DNA from: Sanguinoderma infundibulare
Taxonomy: Eukaryota; Basidiomycota; Agaricomycetes; Polyporales; Polyporaceae
NCBI GenBank assembly: GCA_032821775.1
Contig: JAVLRN010000007.1
Location: 3,100,001 to 3,164,000, forward strand
DNA length: 64,000 nt
Direction: 5' to 3'
Below the pieces are notes generated by a model, which searched no databases, was not told the origin of the DNA, and saw nothing but the letters and a program-made list of their open reading frames with translations. Both the position numbers and the translations under genes were made by a program. Numbering within the stretch: the first letter of the stretch is position 1; the number at the start of each line of letters is the position of its first letter. Below, one piece after another: positions 1 to 10,954 of this stretch.

Positions 1-802
1 CAGACCCACATTGCATCCACTCCTAGTCGACCGTTGTCTGATCGGGGGCAAAGCGTAAGTTGTCATTCTTGATAAAGTTGGTGATGATGGTGTGGGAGAC
101 ATATCAGGAACACACCATGCGCCGCTTCCAATCATAACATACAGGAACCGGCGAAATTTACGAGTTGCAATGTTGAGAGGCATGCAGCAGAGTAGCCTCT
201 GACGGGATCGTTCTCGTGTTCGCCAAGCTCAGGCGAGTTGAACATCCTCCGCGTAGGGCCAGCTTGTAGGATTGTCGAAGTTGAAGGAGGCTGGTAATGA
301 CGTTTCTGGTAATTGCGTTTGGCATCATTCACCACAGGCAAGGAAATGGTCGACTTACGCACCGGTCGAGTCACCCCCCGACGAGTTTCCAGAGAGGATT
401 GCCCCGAAGAAAGCGAGGTAGAGGAGGTGAGAGTCCGACACATGGTCGTCGCCGCGACTCACGGTGGCCGTCGTCCCGGCCGTACAACGGACCGAGAACG
501 CTTGACGATTCTGCTCACTGTACGTACATACCTCGTCCTAGGCATGCTCAGTTCCTTCGAGCAGCTCATTTTCAACCCACAATATCCTTGAACGAGGACG
601 CATACACGATTTCTAGCAATTATCACAAACGACAACTTACAATCCAAGGGACAACGTGGTAAGGAGTCGCAAACGTTCATCGCGTGTGAAGCGGGCGACA
701 GGACAGCGGCCTGAACGAATAAAAACATCACTTCTTTACGGACCCAACCAATACTCCCACCCGGTAACAGGCTATTGGGTTCGAGTCGTTGAGCTGGCCA
801 CT
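1..802. other. Gene-poor left edge
   Basis: Short open frames exist on both strands, but none has a recognisable domain, a signal peptide or an intron pattern joining it to another exon. I see no gene, tRNA or repeat here. The stretch probably holds the 3' flank of the minus-strand gene that ends at 803. Confidence 0.5.
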
Positions 803-1544
803 TCAAGGATGAACGAAAGTAAAGGCACGCACGTGTTCATTCATCTCGTCCCAATCCCGCCACCACATCGCCTCAGTCTTGTGACCGAACGACTTCATCT
901 CGCCGTCTAACTTGGTCATCACCGCGTTCATCCCAAGCGAAAACTCAATCTCCTCCATCACCGCCAAGCAGTTGCGGTTGGTGTACGTGGAGAACATGCC
1001 GTCGTACTCATCTGTGAATGGCCGTACCTCGTACAGCCGGATACCAGACAGCTTTTGGAGATGCTCTTGGACGGCGCGGGGGACGAACCTCTTCATGGAC
1101 TTCATGAGCTTCTCGTTGTCGGACTGGGCCTGAGTGATTTCGCCGTACTTGTAGGTATTCGACCAGAGCACTTCCTTGGCGCCAAGCTCGACCGAGAGGC
1201 TCCTCCAAACGAGGTTGTGTTCGCTGGCGTAGTCCATGAGAAACGAGGTCTTGTAAGCCCAGCCGTACGCGAAGTGAGGCAGGTCGAGATCGGGTGTCGG
1301 GCCTGGTAAATCACGCTTTCGGTCCAGGTTTTTGCGCGGGCCCAGCTCCTTGAACAATCGTGCCCATTTCTGAAATCGCCAGTGAGAACAAGAGTCTCGA
1401 GGAAGTGAGAATACGACTGACCGCATGCCGCGCCCGCAAGGAACGCTCGGAGCACCCTCGCTCCTTCGCTAGTTCGGATATTGGACGGCCGTGGAGGAAC
1501 TGGATGTCCGACAAGTGACGTGTCTTCCGTTTCGGCTGCGACAT
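803..1544 (-). CDS. Hypothetical protein with HTH-like N-terminus, two exons
   Basis: I do not recognise this family. The model joins a first exon beginning at the ATG at 1544 (MSQPKRKTRHLSDIQFLHG) to the long frame ending at 803 through an intron with donor GTCAGT and acceptor TTTCAG, phase 0 on both sides. The product is about 230 residues. Near residues 20-40, GRPISELAKERGCSERSL has the spacing of a helix-turn-helix (a short helix, then RGCSERSL as possible recognition helix). The rest is rich in W, Y and K, with no membrane segment or signal peptide. A TATA-like element lies about 120 bp upstream. The open frame after splicing and the W/Y content argue for a real protein; DNA binding is only an inference. 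Confidence 0.5.
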
Positions 1545-1663
1545 TGCGAGTTGTCTAGCGAGGGATGATGATACCAAGGTGGCGCACAGTTGCGGCGAAT
1601 GGCAACGGATGAGGGGTATGAAGAAGAAGGTTGATGTGGCGGTGCGGAACTTTGGAGAAGCGC

Positions 1664-1671
1664 TTATATAT
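1664..1671 (-). promoter_or_regulatory. TATA-like element upstream of the 803-1544 gene
   Basis: The minus strand reads ATATATAA about 120 bp before the proposed ATG. This is a plausible distance for a fungal core promoter with a short 5' UTR. Confidence 0.4.
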
Positions 1672-1768
1672 GGGCCAACCAGAATGCCCGGTTCAATCGC
1701 AGCGTTGGTCCCCCGCCCCCGGCCCGCAGGAGCGCTCCGGCCCGTGTTGGTGCCAGTCGGTGAAGTTT

Positions 1769-1776
1769 GCCTTGCC
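1769..1776. repeat. Left 8-bp target-site duplication of the hAT element
   Basis: GCCTTGCC, identical to the 8 bp at 2516-2523. It lies directly outside the left inverted repeat. Confidence 0.9.
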
Positions 1777-2515
1777 TAGGCTGTAGCACGGGTGAACCCG
1801 CGGGTGTCCGAGACCTGACCCGGACCCGGACCCGCGAAAAACCCGTACCCGCGACCCGCGGGTGCCCGCGGGTTGCGGGTCTTAGCGCCGGGTGTCGCGG
1901 GTGTCGCGGGTACGGGTCGACCAGACGGGTTTGTACGCGGGTTCACAGCATGGAGTACATATGTGTGGGTGGGAGGTCCATAGAAAACAGTTGCATTCCC
2001 TCTTCCCGGTCCTGGACATGTAGAACTGGATACTACCTATGCTAGGTTAGATGCATAGCTGAGCTCGCGCTTCAGCTGCAGCTACATCTCGAAGTCCAAC
2101 CCCTCGCCATCCTTGACGTCAGGCAACTGGGCAGCCTTGCGAGCATCGTGGGCGTCGACGAGACCTGCTAATGTCCATGCGCCAACACACAAGATTGCCC
2201 GAGTCATCTCAGCGTTCATGCGGCTGCGAACGTGGCTAAGTAACAGGCGGCCTCGGCTGAAAACACATTCGATGTCGACAGAAGTCGCTGCAAGGTAAGC
2301 GGTCAAGATTAGTTGCACTCAACGGGCATAGTAGAACCGTCACGAACCTGGAATAGTGAGATAGAGCATGGGCGCCTATATCGGCGCCTGTACCCGCAAA
2401 CCCGCGCCGCGGGTGCGGGTTTGCCCTCGGGTTAGCCGAGTCCGACCCGTACCCGTACCCGCGCTGAAAACCCGCGCTGACCCGCACGGGTTACCCGTAC
2501 CCGTGCTACAGCCTA
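1777..2515. mobile_element. hAT-superfamily DNA transposon, internally deleted (739 bp)
   Basis: The ends are perfect 17-bp inverted repeats: TAGGCTGTAGCACGGGT at 1777-1793 and its reverse complement at 2499-2515. The direct repeat GCCTTGCC flanks the element at 1769-1776 and 2516-2523, the 8-bp target duplication expected for hAT transposition. Both subterminal regions are packed with short GC-rich motifs built on ACCCG/CGGGT, typical of transposase-binding arrays. The only coding remnant is the C-terminal dimerisation region of a hAT transposase on the minus strand. An autonomous hAT is several times longer, so this is a deletion derivative that would need a transposase in trans. The intact TIRs and TSD suggest a fairly recent insertion. 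Confidence 0.93.
2082..2318 (-). pseudogene. hAT transposase C-terminal dimerisation fragment
   Basis: The 78-codon frame contains SVDIECVFSRGRLLLSHVRS followed by RMNAEMTRAILCVGAW. This matches the hATC dimerisation signature (S-x-x-x-E-x-x-F-S, then a basic stretch, then a helix ending in W). The catalytic core, zinc finger and insertion domain are absent, so no active enzyme can be made. It lies inside the 739-bp element and reads from its right end. Confidence 0.8.
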
Positions 2516-2523
2516 GCCTTGCC
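2516..2523. repeat. Right 8-bp target-site duplication of the hAT element
   Basis: GCCTTGCC, identical to 1769-1776 and directly outside the right inverted repeat. Confidence 0.9.
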
Positions 2524-3780
2524 CAAGCCTTCGCCTCACTTTGCCCTCGCTTTTCGCACCGTTAACACTGAAGCGACTTTTTACCTGTGCTGTTCTTGCT
2601 TTCAAATCATCTGCCATGTCCGACAGCGCAGTGGACCATCGACCGAATCAGCAAGGAAGGGAAGAGGTAGAGGCAAATCTCGCCCTTGCTCTAGGATGGC
2701 CCATTTGAGCCGCACTGCCTGCGACCATACTTCTGCTGGAGTTCCCGTTCGTCCTCCTTCTGTTCTTCCTCGTCCAGTTCTACTACCCCTTCTTGAGTAG
2801 AAGACCCTTTCCAAACTCGGCCGGACGTCCGTCAAGACCGCCAGGCTCCCCGAACTGGCTGCTGTCTCTGCCCCCGCATTCGGGCGATCCGCCCGTTTCC
2901 ACGGACGATGGTCGCTGACATGGCCGTCTATTTGAGTCCGGGCCACGATTACCGTCTGCTTATGGTAATCAAGCGCCTGGTACTGCTTCCGGTTCTAACC
3001 GCCACAGCAACATGCTTGACCTGCTATGATCTCGTCCACCACCTCCTCACCCCCTGCCTGGCGTCCTGCTTCCAGTCCTCTATGGTCATCAGTTCAGAGG
3101 CTACAGTAGGCTACGCAGACCAACGCCCTTGTACCTGACGTCAAAGGAAGATTCAAGCTGATGGTAGCGGCCTCGGTGCGAGGTCGGTTTGCTCGGCCAG
3201 CATTGCATCCTTGTGCGTGGGCGTATCAGCTACCTCGTCGCTGTAAGTACTAATATTAAGCTTCTTTTGCCCTGGCCATGTTGACCCCCTCGAGGCATCG
3301 GTGCTTGGTGATCACCGACATACATCGCCCTCCCATCAGGTCCGAGCGCTCGACAGTTGATCCTTTCCCAAGTATGCGCATGCTACGCCATGTTATGCCC
3401 ACATGTATAGGATCACTGGATTGCGGACGATCACAAGTACATCACGTCTATCGTCGTGGTTCCGCGCAAACGTTGGATGGAATCCATGGTGAGGCTATAA
3501 ATACACCCCCGCGTATGTACAGCATTGTACCAACCGCTTGCCCTATTTAGCTCCAAGTCGCCTTGTCGTGGAGCTACATAGAAGAAACTACATGTGCTCG
3601 TTCGATGAATACTGCGATGGCGATGTCTTCTGTGCTGAAACCGTGCGATACGGTATATCTGCAAGTTCTGTGGTTGGTCGGCCTGCCGTCCATCACTTCT
3701 ATCCCCGTCCTTGCAACGAGCAGCGCCATGCGAACCTTCGAACGGCGCCGATTACTGCATGCCGCTTTGGGCAGCAGGAC
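2524..3780. other. Intergenic, no supported gene
   Basis: Several short frames of 60-115 codons occur, but none has domain features or consistent splicing. A TATA-like string (CTATAAATAC) near 3495 could belong to an upstream start of the protease transcript or mean nothing. Confidence 0.45.
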
Positions 3781-3784
3781 CCCC

Positions 3785-3792
3785 CATAAAAG
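3785..3792 (+). promoter_or_regulatory. TATA-like element of the aspartic protease gene
   Basis: CATAAAAG lies about 105 bp before the protease ATG at 3894. The same octamer precedes the array genes at 24444, 30291 and 34062. Confidence 0.5.
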
Positions 3793-3893
3793 CCCCCAGA
3801 ACGTGCCTCGCTCAGCATCAGGTTCGCTCCTGCTCTCAGCTTCTTACCCTCACCTCTCAGGTTCTGCAACTCGCTCCGCCCCAGTGTACCGTC

Positions 3894-5412
3894 ATGTTCT
3901 GCAAGGCCACCCTCCTCGCTGCTGCACTTGTCCTTGTCGCCTCTGCGAGCCCGATTGCTCGCGAACCGGCCACCACTGGTATTCGGATCCCTCTCCAGAA
4001 GCGCGGGAGCCTGAAGAACGCGGATGGCACCTTCAACCGCGATGCCACTATCCGTGAGATCGTGAAGCTGAAGAAGTACGTCTTTCAACTCATGTCTGAC
4101 AATGCTCAAACTAATCGCGCCACTTCGTCCCCAGCAAGCACCGCCAGAACCTCATCAACCTCGAGAAGAACGTCGGCCGTCAGGCGTTCTCCGAGGGTGC
4201 TGAGATCAAGCCTCTGGCCACTCTCCCCGAGTCTCTCCAGAAGCGTGGGGCTGTTAAGCTCACCGATCAGGATGATGACCTGGAGTGGACCGGCAAGATC
4301 ACCATTGGCAGCCCCGCCCAGAGCTTCGTCGTCGACTTCGACACCGGCTCGTCCGACCTCTGGGTTCCTTCCTCATCGTGCACAACTTGCGGCAGCCACG
4401 CGGAGTACAGCCCTTCCAAATCGTCCGACAGCAGCAAGAAGACTGGCTCGTTCTCCATCAGCTACGGAGATGGTTCCACTGCCTCGGGCACGCCCTACAC
4501 TGACACCGGTAAGCCGCGTCTATCGTTAATAAGATTTGAGTTTGCAGCAACTAACGGGTCTCACTAACGGGTCTTTCTACGTAGTGACTGTTGGCGGTGT
4601 CACCGTCACCGGCCAGTACCTCGCTGCGGTCACCGAAGAGTCGTCCGAGTTCCAGTCGGACCCTGCCGACGGCCTTCTCGGTCTCGCCTTCCCCGCCATC
4701 TCCAACCTCGGCCACGATCCCTTCTTCTTCACCGCCGTCGACCAGGGCGCTGTCGACCAGGGTGTCTTCTCTTTCAAGCTCGCCTCCTCTGGCTCGGAGC
4801 TCTTCGTTGGCGGCACGAACGACGACCTCTACTCGGGCGACGTCGAGTTCCATGACCTCTCGACCGACAACGGCTTCTGGCAGATCGGCGGGGCGTCCGT
4901 GACTGCCAACGGCAAGACCACCTCATCCGACTTTGACACCATCATCGACTCTGGCTCGACGATCATCACCGCGCCGACGGCTGCGGCGAAGAAGTTCTGG
5001 GCTGCGGTCTCGGGCTCGAAGGTGTACGACTCGTCGCAGGGTCTGTACTCATATCCCTGTGACTCGGCACCCGAGGTCACGTTCAACTGGGGTGGCAACG
5101 ATTGGGAGATCAGCTCGGACAAGTACGTGCTTTCTCGCTGCCTCGACTGGGACCGACTGCTAACTCGCTCTGCGATATACAGCCTCAACCTCGGTGAGAC
5201 CGAAAGCGGTTCGGGCGTATGTGTTGGCGCCATTTCTGGCGGAGACCTCGGTCTTGGCAGCAATGTTTGGCTCCTCGGTGACACGTAAGCGGACCTGCAT
5301 TCTCATCTAGTCGCGAAGATGGCTAAGTAACGTGCGCTACAGTCTCATGAAGAACGTTTACACTGTCTTTTCCGTCGACGACAACGCTGTCGGCTTTGCT
5401 GAGCTCGCATGA
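3894..5412 (+). CDS. Secreted aspartic protease, polyporopepsin type (peptidase family A1)
   Basis: A pepsin-fold endopeptidase, likely secreted for extracellular protein digestion. Five exons (3894-4075, 4135-4508, 4585-5122, 5183-5284, 5343-5412) encode 421 residues, normal for the family. Residues 1-20 form a signal peptide (MFCKATLLAAALVLVASAS). A propeptide of about 70 residues follows, ending near a Lys-Arg (LQKRGAV). The first catalytic Asp lies in VDFDTGSSDLW and the second in TIIDSGSTII; the flap tyrosine is in SISYGDGS. The second site reads DSGS rather than the commoner DTG/DSG-T, which still keeps the Asp. The C-terminus LLGDT...NVYTVF is the usual A1 ending. All four introns are 57-76 nt GT-AG. 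A CATAAAAG box lies about 105 bp upstream. Confidence 0.93.
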
Positions 5413-5552
5413 TACACGCTCTTTCAACGCTTGGATACCCTTCCTTTGGGACTTTGTACTGTATTGTAGTCTAGACTGGGGCAGATCTAAGACATATACC
5501 TCGTTCTTCCATGCGGCAGTGAATCGAACTAGGCCTCTCCATCGATGATGAC

Positions 5553-5887
5553 GACGACGACACGGACATGGAAGCAATGTTCGTGAGTGTCATTTTTCAT
5601 CGTACATGTTATACTTTCGCAAACATGTGGCAGGACTGCATCCATTCCGCAGTGTCTTCCTCCTCGCTCACCGGATTCGCTCTGACCATCTCAGACGAGT
5701 TGGAGTTCCTAGAGAGCTTGGATGTCAGCGCCGTCGCAGAGCGCTTGCTCGGGTCGTGCGAGTCGCTTCAGACCGTGAAGGTCGTGTTGAGGGAGACATC
5801 CATGAGAGGGGTTCCACCCACGTCTTTTTCGACAAGAAGACCTTGCCCGAGAGCTCGAAGTACGCCTGGCCGTTTTATCTGTGATGC
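5553..5887 (+). pseudogene. Relic of the F-box-like family, C-terminal part
   Basis: Coding similarity to the C-terminal end of the genes at 59516-60951 and 61775-63238, in opposite orientation to them. Shared blocks include DMEAM, then after a former intron CIHSAVSSSSLTGFALT, then LESLDVSAVAERLLGSCESL, then TLPE-like codons. The old intron (GTGAGTGTC... to TGTGGCAG) can still be seen. The frame breaks after TSMRGVPPTSF, and only about the last fifth of the gene is left. It starts 140 bp after the protease stop. Confidence 0.8.
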
Positions 5888-5929
5888 GCCGGAAACTCCG
5901 GTGTAAGGAAAGCACGAAGCCGCAAGCTA

Positions 5930-6407
5930 TGATCTCGGTCACGCGCTGGGATACTATCCCGCTGTTGAGCATCGCAGCAGCAGCAGAGAGCTGGACGCCA
6001 GCGATGAGGAGGGCTCCCCGAGATGTGGCGTCGGCGGCAGGGGTTCCAAGGAGCTGGGACGTGTAGTACGGTGATGGTGAGCCCACGATGAACTCGGCTG
6101 CCGCCATGGCTCCTAAGGAGGTGTTCAAGAATGGGGGAGCGGTTGGTGCGAATGCGTCGGCTCTTGACGTTTATGAGGGTGGCGGGCAGGCCATGGGACG
6201 AGGTTTGTGCGAGGAACGATGAGGTAGCCCGGCCAGCCGATGGCGAATGGAGCGGCACCAGGAATAGACTGAGCATGGGCGAGCACGTTCGCTGAACGAG
6301 AGGAGGAAGATGGTGACGAAGACGCTGGGGTTGGAGTTAATAAGCGTACGAATAAGAGGCAGTATGGTAGCGCCGACCATCCAGCGTTCCATCATCGTCG
6401 AACTCAC
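5930..6407 (-). pseudogene. Possible fragment of an unknown membrane-associated protein
   Basis: The minus strand carries two protein-like stretches in different frames. One starts at 6407 (MSSTMMERWMVGATILPLIR, then a hydrophobic IFLLSF). A later one has GAMAAAEFIVGSPSPYYTSQ and LLIAGVQLSAAAAMLNSGIV. A splice with acceptor CGTCAAG just before the second is possible but unproven. I do not recognise the family. It could be a short intron-containing gene or a broken one; I lean towards a relic because of the duplicated debris on both sides. Confidence 0.25.
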
Positions 6408-6502
6408 AGATGTGACTCGTCCTCCCCGCTTGTGACCCTACAGTTGTCGTGCTTGACCGTTGACCACGATCCCTGCACAACAATCTCGTCCCAGAACCAA
6501 CC

Positions 6503-7162
6503 ATGTCGGGCAGCACTACCACTGCCAGTTTGACCCAACAAGCCCCGACCACCTCCCCATCCAAATCTATCACCAGACCCAGGGAGAAGAAGTTGAAGCT
6601 GAGGGTCCACCCGCTTCCCCGCTTCCCAGACATCGTCCTCGCGCTGAACGTCATCAGCACCGACCCGCCCAGGTTTCACTGGTACATCTTCGTCCCCGCC
6701 GCCGCCCACGCCCACCTGGACGTGCAGTCCGGCCTCAAGATGCACGCCACGACGGACTACAGCCCAGCGGGTCCGCCGAGCGAAGGGATGTCACGGTGGT
6801 GCTTCGACGCCACACCGTGCACGCTCGCGACGTCCGAGGGCGGGCTCGCGGCTGCGGCCGTGATCGGCCGGCTCAGAGTCGACTCGGAGGGCATGGAGGA
6901 GGATAGGTTGAGGTCGGTGCTGGCGCAGATATCCATGGCAGTCCCCGAGCTCGACATGGCGCGCGAGCCGGTCTTCACGTGTCGGGTGTGGGTCCGCGAG
7001 GCGCTGAGGCGGGTGCATGCTGGGGGGTTCGTGTGCTGCCCAGACGTGGACGCGATGGAGGAGGAGATGTGGCGCTATGGGCGGGCGGCTGCGAGGGCGA
7101 TCGAGGAGGATACGTTTGAGGTCGCGGCATTGGTGGAGGCAGTGGGCAGCCAGGCTGTTTAG
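6503..7162 (+). CDS. FHW/CRVW-family protein, founder-like copy (unknown function)
   Basis: Single exon, 219 residues, no signal peptide or membrane segment. It is a diverged paralogue of the array genes at 24444, 30291 and 34062. Shared landmarks: PHIVLxLNxI-like PDIVLALNVI, then DPPRFHWYIFVPA with an invariant His, KMHAT with a second invariant His, CTLATSEGG, EPVFTCRVWVREALRRVH with an invariant Cys followed by Trp, and CPDVDAMEEEMWRYGRAAARA. The His-first, Cys-late order with CxxWVxxAL recalls fungal DUF6914-type or permuted Cys-peptidase-like folds; that assignment is from memory and unverified. Its C-terminus (EEDTFEVAALVEAVG) resembles the scar fragments at 22322, 28140 and 31912 more than the array members do. 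Confidence 0.75.
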   Translation: MSGSTTTASLTQQAPTTSPSKSITRPREKKLKLRVHPLPRFPDIVLALNVISTDPPRFHWYIFVPAAAHAHLDVQSGLKMHATTDYSPAGPPSEGMSRWCFDATPCTLATSEGGLAAAAVIGRLRVDSEGMEEDRLRSVLAQISMAVPELDMAREPVFTCRVWVREALRRVHAGGFVCCPDVDAMEEEMWRYGRAAARAIEEDTFEVAALVEAVGSQAV

Positions 7163-7249
7163 TCATCTTGGTATCGGAAATTTGTGTTGCGGAAGGAAGA
7201 TATGATCAGGAAAGATATCATGCCACCTTAGCTGGCGTGGAGTTGCAGG

Positions 7250-7495
7250 TGGGCTCGGGCACCAGTTCCGGTTTATCAGTTGTTTGTTGGAGGAGCGGCG
7301 TCTCGCTCGTCTCGCGCGAGTGCATCTGGCAAGTGGGCTGGGACGCGCTGAGGGCGGACGAAGGGACCAGGAAGGGACAAGCCACGGACAAGGCTCGCGA
7401 TGCCGGTGAGTATGCGCACCGCGAAACGGCCCGGGCGGCCCTGGGCTAGGACCGTCGACGATCCGGCTGAGGTCCACGGCGCCGGCGCTCCGAAG
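7250..7495 (-). pseudogene. Decayed duplicate of part of the 8857-10954 membrane-protein gene
   Basis: The stretch aligns by eye with about 9147-9405. The block GGAGCGGCGTCTCGCTCGTC and the following GCGCGAGTGCATCTGG are shared exactly, then GTCGACGATCCGGCTGAGGT again. Indels break the frame in between (for example the part matching the GDDPFAAF region). It corresponds to a piece of the cytoplasmic tail. It lies 1.4 kb from the gene's 3' end. Confidence 0.85.
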
Positions 7496-8856
7496 GTGCG
7501 ATGTGACAACTTCAACTCGGAGGAGGAGCGAGCTCGGTTCATGCGCACGATTCCATCCACCATGTACTCAATGTTAAGGCCCTGTCGGACCTTCGCCCAA
7601 GGATGCCCACCCTCCACTTCCTCAGTATCCACCGACACCGGACGACGCACGATGTACGACAATGACGAAAATTTCAGCTGCAAACAGGCTACGTGACGAT
7701 CAAGAACTTTCTCTCCCAAGCTTCAAGACTTCCCCGGCCAACAGCCACCGCAGCGACACCACGAACACCGCTGGCATGTGAAATGCACCGAGCAACATGA
7801 AGTTGTGCTCACCAGCGGGCCAGCGGGGTGACTGTAGCAGGGGGTTACCTCGAAGCCGACCAACTCCCAACTCGTCGGAGACGGTCGACCGCAACTCTCG
7901 CAAAGCATTGGGACGAGCCGAGGATTTGTCGCGCATGGCATCGACCCAGGAAGAAGAACCAAGCTCGTAGGCGAGTATGAACGTGCATAAAATGAACGGG
8001 TGCGCATTTCGACCTGTGACCGATTACTTATACCATAGGCTAAGCATTGCGAACAGGCTCATGATCGCCTTGGAGGGCCCTCTGCGCGATCCCGCTTCGA
8101 CACGGTTCGAGATATGATTGTCAAGCTCGCCGAAACGAGGGGCCTCCCTCGCACCCAAGTTGGCCCACCCTTCTCTATACAAGCGTCCGTTTCCCCGAAA
8201 CAAGCTGCCGAAACCTCGGGAGAGTACTAGCTCACGACAAAGTCCGCAATGCAACTAAGCACCTTCGAACTCGCCAAGTGCCGCTGCAGACAGCACGAAA
8301 TTGTCTCGAACGAGGTGGAGTAAGTCCACGATCCTGACAAACAGGAACAATTACAAAGTTAAGTCAACTGTCCCTTAAAGGAATGTATGTACAACGATCG
8401 CGCACGTTCGCCTACCCCACCCGAGGAGCACAAGTCTGAAAGTCCTAGTTAGTAGCAGATATCTATCCTCGCGTTCACCTATCCACGTAACGTTAGAAAG
8501 AGTGTGCGGAATGGGGGTACGACGAAAGCAATGCGCACTGAGGCCCGATCGTAGCAGTGTGTATGTCGTAATATCGTAGCAAAGGGCAAAGGCAAATGCT
8601 GAGCTATCACATCGTGCCGTGTGGGACCACGATGCAACGCGCGATATCCGTGAGGTAGCCGCACAGAAAAAGAAACGTAAGGCGAGGGGGAAACATGTAC
8701 GGTCCGTCGGCATAAATATTCCTCAATAACTATCCGTCCGTTCCCCCCTTCAATCCTGCACACCAGAAGCGCGCGGACAGAGGCGAGGATAGCAGAACCC
8801 AGCTCCCATAAGGTCACAGCGCTCGTGCCAGAGCCGGGAGCTCGAGCTCATAAAGC
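7496..8856. other. Intergenic, no supported gene
   Basis: 1.36 kb between the decayed duplicate and the stop codon of the membrane-protein gene. The short minus-strand frames (for example around 8024-8254 and 8375-8817) show no domain or splice continuity. It probably includes the 3' UTR of the minus-strand gene. Confidence 0.5.
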
Positions 8857-10954
8857 TCATAAAGCCTGGCCAACATGTCCATCGCTCGTCACGTCCGTCA
8901 CGTCGACCGCGTTATCCTCGTCGATGCTCAACCGCGCCTGCTTCTTCGGCGACCGCTGCAGCCAATTGCGCGGCTGCGCCAACCCGGGCGGGGGAGGAGG
9001 GGTGGTCACCGTCGGGGACGTCGCCTGCCCGAGCGCCTGCTGCTGCGCGCGCGTCGGCGACGCGATCGTCGACGACGGCGACAACGGGCCCATGTTCGTC
9101 ACGATCAGCGGACCGAACATGGGCGCGGGCATCGGGGATCCGGGGGGCTCGGGCACCGAGCTCCGGTCTATCAAGTGCTTGTTCTTCGGGAGGAGCGGCG
9201 TCTCGCTCGTCTCGCGCGAGTGCATCTGGGAGCCGGGCTGGGACGTGCTGAGGGCAGAGAAGGCTGCGAAGGGGTCGTCGCCGACGAGCGAGGTCGTGCT
9301 CCCGCTGGCACCGACTGTATGCGCACCACGGAACGGGCCGCGCGGTGGGGTGGGACCCGGACCCATGACATCGTCGACGATCCGGCTGAGGTCCACGGCG
9401 CTCGAGGCTTTGAGGGGGTCGATGAAGTTGCTGGTCTCGCCAGGGGGAGGCCATACTGCCTCGCGAAAGATCGAACCGGTCTCGGAACGCATGCCCATAA
9501 GGTGGGGCACAGCTGCTCCTGGAGGTAGCCTGCCAGTGTTCGGCGTTGCAGACCGGTGCGGGTCCATAGGGGCGGTCGTGAGTGATGGCCCAGGGGAGCC
9601 GGTATGGAAGTCGTGCAACATTGGGGAAGTGCCTGGGATGGGGCTTGGGGTGGGATTAGTGAGGGAACGAGAGTGGACGTGAGACGAGGCGACGGAGACA
9701 GGGTAGTCGCGATAGCGCGACATGGGGGTTCCCAACTCCTCGTCGTCCATATCCTCGCCGTCTAGCAAGCGTGTGCGAGGTTTGGGCTGGAGACGTTTAA
9801 AGAAGGAGATCTTCTTTGACTGGTGCCGGCGATAGAATAAGAAGAGAGCGGCAACGAGGATAACAAAAGCTGCTCCGCCGACAGTTCCAGCGATGACATC
9901 GCGTGTGGTGGCGGCGTTGGTCGCACTAGGATTGTCGGAGGAGAGGGTGGTTGGAATTTGCGTGAAAATCTAGAAAGTATGTGCAATTGAGCGCGACGGC
10001 CAAGGTGAGGGAAAGACAACGGGGACGTACAGTCGAAGTTGTCCCATTGACGACCACTGTTGAGATCGCAGAGGTAATAGTAGTCGAAAACATTCCAGAA
10101 GAGCTCACGGCGGAAGCCAATGTTATCTGGCTAGGTGGCGAAGTGGGTGGTAGGGAGGTTGAAGTGGTAATAGGAGCTGAGGTGGGCGGCTGTGAAGAAG
10201 GTTGTGAGGAAGGCTGTGAGGAAGGTGCCGACGATGGCTGAGACGAAGGGTCTGAGGACGGAGCAGAAGAAGGCAGCGTCGTCGTCGGGATGGAAGAGGG
10301 GTCACTGGTGGGCGGCAAAGACGTAGGGGGTTGGGATGTTGTAGGGGGTCCGGTAGATGGATCGGAGGTTGTAGGCTGACTTGTCGGGCCATCCGATCTG
10401 CAGAGACACGATGGAATGCAGAGTCAAAGTATATTAAAGTGAAGCACGCACTGAGCTTGTGAAGTCGGGCCCCCGGAGGACGGTGATTGTGCCGAAGATG
10501 TGTTGCCGTTGGTGCCTGAAGCAGCTGCAGCACTGTCGGTGGATCCAACCGTCGAATCCGGCGGACTCTCTCTCCCTGTAGGCCCGAAGGCGGCGGAGGC
10601 GGCGGAAGTGACCGCAGCCGTGGGCGTCGCAGACTACGACACAATGATCATGGGTGAGCACGCTCGAACAATATAATCGAGATACGATACACGCACCGTG
10701 CCTCCAGTTCCATTATTCGAGCCACTCGTCGCCGTTGCAGTAGTACTAGATCCGGGGTCGGACGTGGCCACGGGGGTGATCGACGGTGTTTGTCGTGGCA
10801 GAACCCTTCGGCGCTTTACAGCATAGCAATCCGACCCCCCGCAGAGCCTGGCCATGAGTGCAGAGATTAGAGAGATGGCTGAGAGTAGAGTAGCATTGGA
10901 TGTGAGACCAGAGCAATCCTTTGCCCTCTGTCCTCCCGAGTTAGGTAGGATCAC
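8857..10954 (-). CDS. Single-pass membrane protein with Ser/Thr/Pro-rich ectodomain
   Basis: Four exons (10954-10697, 10633-10452, 10397-10031, 9969-8857) give 639 residues. The N-terminal 40 residues contain a hydrophobic stretch (LLSAISLISALMARLCGG) that may act as a signal sequence. A long Ser/Thr/Pro region follows, with tandem PSSQ/PSSA repeats (QPSSAPSSQPSSQPSSQP) likely to be O-mannosylated. A single membrane segment (VIAGTVGGAAFVILVAALFL) is followed at once by the basic stop-transfer FYRRHQSKK. The cytoplasmic tail is long and rich in Ser/Pro, ending near DVTDVTSDG. The architecture resembles fungal wall-sensor or SKG6/Mid2-like proteins, but no specific orthology is claimed. The gene at 40996-43181 has the same plan. 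Confidence 0.78.
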
